From CAVONV01 sp963697355 (GTDB lineage Bacteria; Acidobacteriota; Vicinamibacteria; Marinacidobacterales; DATDRI01), in NCBI GenBank assembly GCA_963697355.1, contig CAVONV010000012.1, forward strand, positions 62,001-126,000: a DNA stretch of 64,000 nt. The letters run 5' to 3'. Shown one piece after another: positions 45,375-52,640 of the stretch. A program made the translations under genes and the position numbers. How positions within the stretch are numbered: position 1 is the stretch's first letter; every line of letters begins with the position of its first letter. A model generated the notes under the pieces. The model made no database searches and was not told the DNA's origin. It worked only from the letters and a program-made list of their open reading frames with translations.

Positions 45375-46040
45375 TTAGACTCGGGTCAGCTTGCCATCAG
45401 TGAGCTCGAGCTTTACCGGGAATTTCGATGCAAGCTCCGCACTGTGGGTCACCACAACCAAAATCCTGTCCCCACGTACTTTTTCATCGAGCAAGAGCGA
45501 TGCCACGGCCTCGGCGGAATGACGATCGAGATTCCCCGTGGGCTCATCGCATAGCAACAGCGTCGGCTCCCGGATGAGGGCGCGAGCAACGGCTACCCTT
45601 TGCTTTTCACCGCCGGATAGTTCCGAGGGGCGGTGATGGATTCTCTCGGTCAAACCGACCTGGCCGAGTAGCTCCCGCGCGCGCTGCTCATAGTGAGCGG
45701 CCGACGGGGCGACAAGGGTCGGCGTCAAGGTGTTTTCGAGTACCGAGCACTGAGGCAAAAGGTGATGGTCTTGGAAGACGAAACCGATGGATTCGTTGCG
45801 AAACGCCGCAAGCTTCCCCGAATCCAACGTGAAGGGATTCTTCCCTGCTATCGTGACGGTTCCAGATGTGGGTGTTTCGAGCGTTCCCAAGATATAGAGA
45901 AAGGTGCTTTTCCCGCTTCCGGAGGGACCCATGATGGCGACCACATCGCCGGCGGATAGCGAGAGTGTGATCCCGTTGAGCACCGGAATCGAGCCTCGAG
46001 GTGCCGGATAGGATTTGGTGATCTCGTTAATTTCTAACAC
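45375..46040 (-). CDS. ABC transporter ATPase, LolD/YbbA type
   Basis: 221 residues with all nucleotide-binding motifs: Walker A GPSGSGKST, Q-loop FVFQDHHLLPQ, signature LSGGEKQRVAVARAL, Walker B LLLCDEPTGNLD, and the switch His in VVVTHSAELA. Size and sequence fit the MacB/LolD/YbbA group that powers FtsX-like permeases. It lies 17 bases after the reductase gene and 9 bases before its permease, so the whole is one operon with the LuxE- and LuxC-like enzymes upstream. Confidence 0.93.
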   Translation of the reverse strand: MLEINEITKSYPAPRGSIPVLNGITLSLSAGDVVAIMGPSGSGKSTFLYILGTLETPTSGTVTIAGKNPFTLDSGKLAAFRNESIGFVFQDHHLLPQCSVLENTLTPTLVAPSAAHYEQRARELLGQVGLTERIHHRPSELSGGEKQRVAVARALIREPTLLLCDEPTGNLDRHSAEAVASLLLDEKVRGDRILVVVTHSAELASKFPVKLELTDGKLTRV

Positions 46041-46057
46041 CGGCCGTACTCCTTGAT

Positions 46058-47482
46058 CTATGCCTTTTGGAAGGCCCGGGCTCTAAACAGGAAATCGATG
46101 ATACTTCCTTCGTGGGGCTGAAGCCAGTTGAGTTTGATGGTGGGGATAGGTCCAAAGTTGAGTCGATCGATCCGCGTCGCATCGAGCAATGACTTCTGAA
46201 ACTCGCCGTCCTCCGTGAAGACGCTGGCAACGAGCGTGTCTCCGATCGACGCCAACATTCTTTCTTGCGGGCACCGAACCACGGAAACGAAGGGAAACAT
46301 ATACTCTTTGTGGGCGAGAGCCGCTTCGGCCGAACTGCAATGGATGACCGTCGGTCGTAAATAGTCGCACCGCTCTTTCTTAACGAGTCTCTCCTGACCA
46401 TCGCGGTGGCTTGCCGTGACGTCGGCCGCACCGTCCCCCTCGACCATCGAATCGATATCGTTGGAGATCGCTTCAGCGACTCCAGGGACCGTGAAGGCCG
46501 CCAACTGACTCTCCGGATCGTCGGGAGGCAAAGGAGCGATGGGGCCCAGCCGCTCGGCGAGGGCCGTCGCGATCTCTTCGGTATGTCTCGAAGCCCAAAT
46601 GCCCGAGCAATTGATGCAACTTCGACCGCTGTTGACGAGAACGCTATCCAACATTAGATCTAGGTACTTTTCCCAATCATCTACCTGGTCATCCCCGAGC
46701 AGTATCTTGCTGAAACCGGGCCCATGGACCTGCACTGCGGGATTACCACGGTAACGCTCCACCGTAGGCGTTCCACCGAAGATGAGACTTCGTTGACAGG
46801 TCTCGAGCACCGCAGCACCGATGTCTCCTCCTCCCGGATAAATCGACACGGCCTGACGTGGGACCCCTGCCTCGAAAAAGGCCTGGGCCATACGGTAGGG
46901 CGTCCAGGGCTCCTGCGGCCCTGGTTTGAGAACGAGACCGATTTGGAGGGGGATGATGGGCAGCCAAAGCGTATGGACACCCGGCGAGTTCGAAGGTAAG
47001 ACCATTCCCAAAACCGGTGACTGGGCTTGGTAGCTCAGAGGAACTCCCCGATCTTCCATCCCAAATCCGTGACTGAGAATCGAGAGATCCAATCCCCGCG
47101 TCAAGGCATCTAGGATCTCGCCCATGTGAGTCAGGACAAAGGCGTTCTTCTCCATGTTTGCCCGGCACATGTGCTCGGGCAACCCGGTAGTGGCCGATTG
47201 GAAGCGTGCAAACTCCTCGGGCGTTTGAGTGCCGTCTCCTAACGGTAGCTCCGCCTTTGTGTAGAGCTCGGCTGCCTTGCCCATCATGGAAAGCAGGTTG
47301 CTTATTGGAATCTCTCGCAGGAGATCGCGAGCGCGTTGAGCACGACGCATGTCTCGTTGCACGATACCGGGATTGGCCCGACTCACTTTGGCTAGCTCTT
47401 CGCCGGTCTCGAAATGGACAACAGGGTCCACATCGAGGCTGGTGTAAGGCTCACCCCAGCGAAGTACGGGAATGTTGATCAT
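46058..47482 (-). CDS. Aldehyde-dehydrogenase-superfamily acyl reductase, LuxC-like
   Basis: 474 residues. A Rossmann region (LSYQAQSPVLGMVLPSNSPG, LVLKPGPQEPWTPYRMAQAF, GGTPTVERYRG) and a nucleophile region NSGRSCINCSGI with Cys fit the aldehyde dehydrogenase superfamily. Length and its pairing with a LuxE-like adenylating enzyme suggest an acyl-CoA or acyl-enzyme reductase of LuxC type, giving an aldehyde from an activated acid. Other possibilities are an ordinary aldehyde dehydrogenase or a proline/glutamate-semialdehyde-type enzyme. It is separated from the LuxE-like gene by 135 bases containing a dispersed repeat and a hairpin, and precedes the ABC genes by 17 bases. Confidence 0.72.
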   Translation of the reverse strand: MINIPVLRWGEPYTSLDVDPVVHFETGEELAKVSRANPGIVQRDMRRAQRARDLLREIPISNLLSMMGKAAELYTKAELPLGDGTQTPEEFARFQSATTGLPEHMCRANMEKNAFVLTHMGEILDALTRGLDLSILSHGFGMEDRGVPLSYQAQSPVLGMVLPSNSPGVHTLWLPIIPLQIGLVLKPGPQEPWTPYRMAQAFFEAGVPRQAVSIYPGGGDIGAAVLETCQRSLIFGGTPTVERYRGNPAVQVHGPGFSKILLGDDQVDDWEKYLDLMLDSVLVNSGRSCINCSGIWASRHTEEIATALAERLGPIAPLPPDDPESQLAAFTVPGVAEAISNDIDSMVEGDGAADVTASHRDGQERLVKKERCDYLRPTVIHCSSAEAALAHKEYMFPFVSVVRCPQERMLASIGDTLVASVFTEDGEFQKSLLDATRIDRLNFGPIPTIKLNWLQPHEGSIIDFLFRARAFQKA

Positions 47483-47545
47483 CGAAAGTCACTCTATTCT
47501 CAGTAAGAATTCAAGAAATCAAGAATTCAGGAATTCGAAGAATGG

Positions 47546-47611
47546 TTTGCGTTTATTCGCGTTCATTGGCGGTTACATCTATTTAAGTCAGGGCGCCCGG
47601 CACAGCCGGGC
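47546..47611. repeat. Dispersed intergenic repeat and GC hairpin between operon genes
   Basis: The minus strand reads GCCAATGAACGCGAATAAAC then GCAAA, resembling 20071-20095 on the plus strand, and both are followed by runs of short TTCTTGA-type repeats. Next to the LuxE-like stop is a perfect stem GCCCGGC-ACA-GCCGGGC (47595-47611) without a U-run, so it is more likely a repeat or mRNA-stability element than a terminator. Confidence 0.45.
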
Positions 47612-47617
47612 CTACAT

Positions 47618-48712
47618 CTAATACACGCCCACCGTCGTTGTTTGGGCCAGCGCTTGAAAAGGACGGACGCCGCTGATTCCGTCCCACGGATAGGTTTCGA
47701 AAGGCGGCTCTCTCTCTCCCTCATCTCGTTCCAGAAATCCCGGTACGAAAAACTCCTTGGTCAACGTGGTGAGCTTCACACGTCCCGTAGCACCGTAATC
47801 CACTAGGTGGTCCGGTTGTTCTGGGTCGACTACTTCGATGACCGCCCTCGGCTGTGGCGCGTAGTAGGCAATTTTGTAACCGTCTCGAGCGGTCACCGGC
47901 TTCGAAGCAGCAAGACCCATTAGGGTATTACCATAGGTCGGTGTGATGTAGCTTCCGTCGAGTAGCTCTTCCACCGCGAATCGTGTCCATTGAGGGGTGA
48001 ACTCGGTGCCACCTGAAAAGATGCCCGTAATCCCGACCTCCCGGAGCGTTGTCCCTCGATCTTCCAAGGCAAGCGCGAGACCTTCGAGCAGTTTCGGCGT
48101 GGCAAAAAGGCACCGGATGTCGTGACCCGCCTCGAGGACCGTCAAAGCCTGTTGGATGACGTGCTCCTTGTAAGCGTTCAGATGCTCAGTCCAACCTTTG
48201 TTGATAAGCTTGATCACCCACCGTGGATCGAGATCGACACAGAAACATATACCCCCGCGATGCTGCGCCAGGTGTTCCACCGCTAAACGGAGGCGCCGAG
48301 GTCCCGATGGGCCCAGCATGAGCCAGTTGGAGCCTTTTGGGAAATGTTCTTCGGGAAGGGTCTCGCTGAAGAGCTCGTAGTCGGTGCGGAAGTCGTCGAT
48401 GGCAACTCGGCTCTTGGGAATTCCCGTCGTCCCTCCTGTCTCGAAAACAAAGATGGGCCTGTCGGCGAACGCCTTGGGTACCCAACGGCGCACCGGCCCA
48501 CCGCGCAACCACTCGTCTTCGAAAGGAGGGAATTTGCGGAGATCTTCGAAAGTCTTCACTTCGCTCGGCGGATCGAAGTCTAGCTTTTTGGCGAAATCGA
48601 GCCAGAATGGAGCACCCGTTTCCTCGCTAAAGTGCCATTGGACGATTTCTCGTACGTGCTCGTCGAGCTTCTCGCGTTCTTGTTTGACGTTGTCCTCGAT
48701 GTCGGCCGTCAT
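47618..48712 (-). CDS. Adenylate-forming enzyme, LuxE/PaaK-like
   Basis: 364 residues. The phosphate-binding loop FETGGTTGIPKSR and the later GIFSGGTEFT, ITPTYGNTLMG and DYGATGRVKLTTLT are motifs of ANL-superfamily ligases. At 364 residues it matches LuxE-type acyl-protein synthetases, shorter than normal acyl-CoA ligases because the C-terminal domain is reduced. It would activate an acid as acyl-AMP and pass it to the reductase encoded next. The ATG overlaps the stop of the glycosyltransferase gene by four bases (ATGA), so the two are coupled. No luciferase genes (luxA/luxB) are present. Confidence 0.75.
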   Translation of the reverse strand: MTADIEDNVKQEREKLDEHVREIVQWHFSEETGAPFWLDFAKKLDFDPPSEVKTFEDLRKFPPFEDEWLRGGPVRRWVPKAFADRPIFVFETGGTTGIPKSRVAIDDFRTDYELFSETLPEEHFPKGSNWLMLGPSGPRRLRLAVEHLAQHRGGICFCVDLDPRWVIKLINKGWTEHLNAYKEHVIQQALTVLEAGHDIRCLFATPKLLEGLALALEDRGTTLREVGITGIFSGGTEFTPQWTRFAVEELLDGSYITPTYGNTLMGLAASKPVTARDGYKIAYYAPQPRAVIEVVDPEQPDHLVDYGATGRVKLTTLTKEFFVPGFLERDEGEREPPFETYPWDGISGVRPFQALAQTTTVGVY

Positions 48713-50040
48713 GCTGTTTTTTCTCCCGACTCTGGAATGGTCTCGCCGTCATTTCGCCGGCAAATGGTGTCGTACACTTCCAGGGCTCGATGCGCCATTT
48801 GACGGGCTTCGTAGTGGGCCCGAACGCCATCTGCTCCTTGCTGACCGAGCCGCCGTGCCAACGTGCGATCCTTAGCGAGCGAGGCGATGCCTTCCGCCAG
48901 ACTTTCTGTGTCGTCGGCATCGACCAAAACACCCCCGCCGGTTTTTTCGATGATCTCTGGGAACGCGCCGTGGCGCGGCTGCACCACGGGTACTCCGCAG
49001 GCCATTGCTTCGAACAGATAGAGTCCTTTGGGCTCTTTGTAGGGGCTCGGTACAGAGAGAACGTCTATTTTTCGTAGGAACGCGATCTTCTCCTGACGGT
49101 CGAGAACGCCGTGATAGCGGAACTCTTTGTCTAGCCCCCACTCTTTCAGTTGTCGTTCGACTCTAAGCATATAGTCTTGATGCTCCGACCCCAGATAGCC
49201 GGCGACTTCGAGTCGCAGGGAGGGTAAATCCTTCCTTTCACGAAGAAGACGGTAGGCTTCGCACAAATTGTGAAGGCCCTTTTCCGGAGCAATCCTGGCG
49301 AGATATCCGATGGTGAAGTGGTCTTTGTCGGTTGCTGGAGGCGGCTCGAAGCCCTCCGTGTGAATGCCGAGGGGTACCACGTACATTTTCTCTTGCGGAA
49401 TGTGAAGGTAATCCGACATGTATTGGGCGTAGTAGTCACTGACCGCGATGAATCCATCCACCCATTCGATGTTCCGACGGATCAAATTCATTGCCTGATT
49501 GCGGTATGGCTCGCGAAGCCCGTCCAAGAACAAGTCCTCGCCTTGAAGCGTGCAGCACACAGGCCGGTTCCAGGTCTCCTTGATAGGACGGGCGAGACCA
49601 ATGAGCAGCGAGTTGGGAAGATTGGTGATGTCAGGAGCCGGATGGTCCTGGAGCCATTGGAGCAACTTGAGGAATTCCTTTCGTTGGGCGCCATCCTCAC
49701 CTTCGAGCATGCCTGTCGTGAGCGCTCCCAACTGGCTGGGATCCGTCGAGACGGAAAAACGGGTCGCGGCCTTTATGACCCATGAAGAGTCCCATAGGCG
49801 GTCCAGCCACCAGGGCGTCTTTCGGAAGAAGGGGAGCTTTTGTTGGAGATAAACGCTGATGCCGCCAAAGAGCACTTTCTTCTGGCTGACGTTCGACTCA
49901 TCGGTCAGAGTCGGAGTGTAGGCCGGCATGAGGCTGACGTCGTGCCCGAGGGCGATGAGCTCCGTTGCTAAGGCATTGTCTCTTAGACAACTCCCGCAGT
50001 ACATGCCGCCGGCGCCGGCGGTAATGGAAAGTATCTTCAT
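48709..50040 (-). CDS. GT4-family glycosyltransferase, first gene of the LuxE/LuxC-like operon
   Basis: 443 residues of GT-B fold. The N-terminal MKILSITAGAGGMYCGSCLR has the Gly-rich loop of GT4 enzymes, and the donor domain is clear: TIGYLARIAPEKGLHNLCEA, then EPKGLYLFEAMACGVPVVQP, the ExxxxxxxE nucleotide-sugar motif. The acceptor is unknown. An insert around residues 75-170 is larger than in MshA-type enzymes. As first gene it would glycosylate a precursor or the product of the acyl reductase. A TATAAT lies about 50 bases upstream of the start. Confidence 0.85.
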   Translation of the reverse strand: MKILSITAGAGGMYCGSCLRDNALATELIALGHDVSLMPAYTPTLTDESNVSQKKVLFGGISVYLQQKLPFFRKTPWWLDRLWDSSWVIKAATRFSVSTDPSQLGALTTGMLEGEDGAQRKEFLKLLQWLQDHPAPDITNLPNSLLIGLARPIKETWNRPVCCTLQGEDLFLDGLREPYRNQAMNLIRRNIEWVDGFIAVSDYYAQYMSDYLHIPQEKMYVVPLGIHTEGFEPPPATDKDHFTIGYLARIAPEKGLHNLCEAYRLLRERKDLPSLRLEVAGYLGSEHQDYMLRVERQLKEWGLDKEFRYHGVLDRQEKIAFLRKIDVLSVPSPYKEPKGLYLFEAMACGVPVVQPRHGAFPEIIEKTGGGVLVDADDTESLAEGIASLAKDRTLARRLGQQGADGVRAHYEARQMAHRALEVYDTICRRNDGETIPESGEKTA

Positions 50041-50088
50041 TTCAGAGAATCAATTTGCAGATTTGAGCTTGCCGCCTGCCAGAGGCAG

Positions 50089-50094
50089 ATTATA
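50089..50094 (-). promoter_or_regulatory. Possible -10 element of the glycosyltransferase operon
   Basis: TATAAT on the minus strand, giving a leader of about 42 bases that contains a small GCCTCTGGCAGGCGGC hairpin. A -35 is not recognisable. Confidence 0.4.
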
Positions 50095-50160
50095 GCGCCA
50101 TCATGGTTCCGCGTGAATCCCCGACTCATCGAAGACGACTCCTTCTTTCTAGTGATGCGG

Positions 50161-52320
50161 TCAGGACCCCAAGGAGAGCTCGATGTTGGCATAAACGGCG
50201 AAGGGATCCGCGGGAATGACCGAGGAATTGCCGAATCCGCGAGTTTCGAAATTTTGGCCGGTGAAGTTCTTGAAGTTCAGCTTGAACAGCCAGTTACTTT
50301 GTCGATAGGAAACCATGGCGTCAAAGGTGACGTAGCCTTCGATCGCGTAGCCGTTATCGGGTGCTATGTACTGGCTGCTGAGGTAACGAGCGCCGCCGCC
50401 AATCTGGAATCCACCGGGCAGCTCCTTCATGGTCCATAGGTTGAATATGTGTCGCGGTGCAAAAGGGGCTTGGTTGCCGGAGCGATCGATGACCACGAAG
50501 GGCGGTTCGCGACCCGTGAAAATCATCTCCGAGAACTGAGTCAGCTCGGAATCGTTAAAGGCATATGATGCGTTGGTCAGCCAACCGCTACAGGCTTCGA
50601 CGGCCATCTCGATCTCCACCCCGCGAGAACGCTGGTTGCCGGCTTGCTGTGTAAACCCGTTGGCATCCGGGATTCCGATGTTCTGTCTTTCCAGGTCGTA
50701 GACGGCGAAAGAGATGAGACCGTTATGGCTCGATAGGCTCTTCTTGACGCCTGCCTCGATTTGCCGGCTTCTTTCAGGCTCGCGCTCGCCCACCACACGG
50801 CTCGAAGGGGGAGCAAACGCCCGCCCGAAATTGACGTAGATGGACCAGTCCCGAATCGGTGAGTAGACGGCGCCCAACATCGGGGAAAACTCACTGGCCT
50901 CGCGTGCAGTCGTTGTCACTTGATCTTCGTAGTCGATTCCATCCCAACGTCCACCCACAAATAGCTGAAGTTTCTCCGAGAATGTCAGCTGGTCCACGAA
51001 ATAGAGACCGACATTATTAGTGCGTGCGTCGGCGGCGCTCGATTGTCCCGGAATCATGAAAAGAGGCTCGGACACCGTTTCCACCGGATTGTAGAGATCC
51101 ATGGTTGGTAGGAGAGCGGCATCGAGTGTGAACACGTCCGTCAGCCTTCGCGCTTCGAATCCTGCCAGTAGAGTGTGCTCGACGGAGCCCGTTTTCAACG
51201 AAAAGAGACCCTCGAACTGGTTCCCCAGGACCTTCTGTCGGTCGTCGAGTAAGAGTAGGGACCGAATGACCTGGACGCTTCCGAAACCGTCCGGGAATGT
51301 GCCGGCCAGTAACGTTCCATCGCTATCCCAGGCTTGGTCCGTGAAATAGAACTTGTTGCGCACAGTAAACCGAGGACTGATTTCTGAGTCCAAGTCCAAA
51401 CGGAACCGGTAGATCTTCTGTTCGGATATATCCAATGGAGTTTGGTACGAGCGGGTCCGTGGCACGTCCGGAAGCGCGTTGTTCATCAGAGGCAGACCCG
51501 AATCGGGTTTGAACTCGTTATCGACGACCTCAAAGTTGACCGTGAGGGGGGTCTTTTCGTTCAGCCGCACGGTAAGTGACGGATTGACGGCAGCTAGATG
51601 GTTGGTTTTGTCATCCCGGTAAAAGTCCGAGCCGTTGTAGAGTGCATTCAACCGGAAAGCGACCTGGCCATCGGGCTTGGCAATGTTGAAGTCTGCCATG
51701 CCTCGGAGGGTGTTAAAGCTTCCGTAGGAGAAGTTGAAGTCGGCGAATTTAGTGGCCAACGGCTGTTTGCGGGTGAGGTTGACGGTTCCGGATAGCGGAT
51801 AGCCCCCATAGAGGAAAGCCGATGGGCCCTTTAGAACCTCCACCTGCTGAACGTTATAAAGCTGATAAAACGTGCTTTCGGGCTCGAAAGCGCCGTCCGT
51901 CAACACCAATCCGGTGTCCAGGGAATCAAATCCCCTGACGACGAAAAAGTCGACGACTCCGAAGTTCGTGGCCACGTTGATACCACTGACGTTCCTAATG
52001 GCATCGCCGAGGACCCGGGCCTCTTGGCTCGCGATAATCACCTCGGGCACCACGCCCACGCTGGCCGGAGTCGACTGCAACGAAACGGGGAATTTGGCCC
52101 AGGTGTTGTCCTCGCTTGGGAAATCAGGCAGAAGCCCCTCGACCAAGATTTCCTCCTCGTATCGAGGCAGTGCCTGTTCGTTCTCCTTGGGTTTTTCCTG
52201 CTTTTCCTGCTGGTCCGACGGCGGTGTCTGAGCCATCGCGACAGGCGAGGCGGTCGCAAGTGCGAGTGTTATGACGGTTGAAAACAACAGGATGTCAGCG
52301 TGTGGTATCAAGCGCTTCAT
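50161..52320 (-). CDS. TonB-dependent siderophore-type outer-membrane receptor
   Basis: 719 residues from ATG 52320; the frame runs back to 52470 but that part spans the promoter. A signal peptide (STVITLALATASPVAMAQT) and an acidic linker precede the plug (PASVGVVPEVIIASQEARVL, RDAIRN-like IRNVSGINVATN, VLKGPSAFLYGGYPLSGTVN) and a barrel ending NIELSLGS. A TonB-box-like stretch could be EEILVEGLL. The plug pattern is that of ferrisiderophore receptors rather than the carboxypeptidase-domain type seen at 15-17.8 kb. No siderophore synthesis genes are nearby. Intact, single-gene unit. Confidence 0.88.
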   Translation of the reverse strand: MKRLIPHADILLFSTVITLALATASPVAMAQTPPSDQQEKQEKPKENEQALPRYEEEILVEGLLPDFPSEDNTWAKFPVSLQSTPASVGVVPEVIIASQEARVLGDAIRNVSGINVATNFGVVDFFVVRGFDSLDTGLVLTDGAFEPESTFYQLYNVQQVEVLKGPSAFLYGGYPLSGTVNLTRKQPLATKFADFNFSYGSFNTLRGMADFNIAKPDGQVAFRLNALYNGSDFYRDDKTNHLAAVNPSLTVRLNEKTPLTVNFEVVDNEFKPDSGLPLMNNALPDVPRTRSYQTPLDISEQKIYRFRLDLDSEISPRFTVRNKFYFTDQAWDSDGTLLAGTFPDGFGSVQVIRSLLLLDDRQKVLGNQFEGLFSLKTGSVEHTLLAGFEARRLTDVFTLDAALLPTMDLYNPVETVSEPLFMIPGQSSAADARTNNVGLYFVDQLTFSEKLQLFVGGRWDGIDYEDQVTTTAREASEFSPMLGAVYSPIRDWSIYVNFGRAFAPPSSRVVGEREPERSRQIEAGVKKSLSSHNGLISFAVYDLERQNIGIPDANGFTQQAGNQRSRGVEIEMAVEACSGWLTNASYAFNDSELTQFSEMIFTGREPPFVVIDRSGNQAPFAPRHIFNLWTMKELPGGFQIGGGARYLSSQYIAPDNGYAIEGYVTFDAMVSYRQSNWLFKLNFKNFTGQNFETRGFGNSSVIPADPFAVYANIELSLGS

Positions 52321-52371
52321 TTTCTTGGATTCTCTCTGCTTGGCCGAGATTTCGCCCCGGGCGGACCCTGT

Positions 52372-52377
52372 ATTATA
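52372..52377 (-). promoter_or_regulatory. Possible -10 element for the TonB receptor
   Basis: TATAAT on the minus strand in the 320-base gap between the receptor and the kinase; it gives a leader of about 45 bases. A Fur-type box was looked for and not found. Nothing else is evident in this gap. Confidence 0.4.
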
Positions 52378-52640
52378 GACAAATTGTCGGTGCGATGACG
52401 GGTTGCCGGCTGCCAAATCGCTTTGTCGACTGGGGTCACCCGAAGCGTGCAGTGAGAGCATTCTCGTCATTCGACAAGCGGGACGATGATCTTCGGCTGC
52501 TCACCTTTCGCCAATTAGACGTCCCTCGACTTTGGAAATCCAAGGGCTGCCGGCCGCGACCGTGCTCTTTCTTGTTTCTTACTTGTTGACAATCCCCGCG
52601 CGAAGCCCTAGATTCACATCAATCAGAAGGGTGGATCCTT

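Noticed and set aside
46058..48712. A bioluminescence operon
   Set aside because: LuxE- and LuxC-like enzymes are present but there are no luxA, luxB or luxD homologues, and the neighbours are a glycosyltransferase and an ABC exporter.
26683..52377. Complete sigma-70 promoters at four TATAAT sites
   Set aside because: Only the -10 hexamers are convincing; none has a TTGACA-like -35 at 16-18 bases, so they are listed only as possible elements.
50041..52640. A Fur box near the siderophore-type receptor
   Set aside because: No 19-base palindrome of GATAATGAT type could be found in the upstream region.
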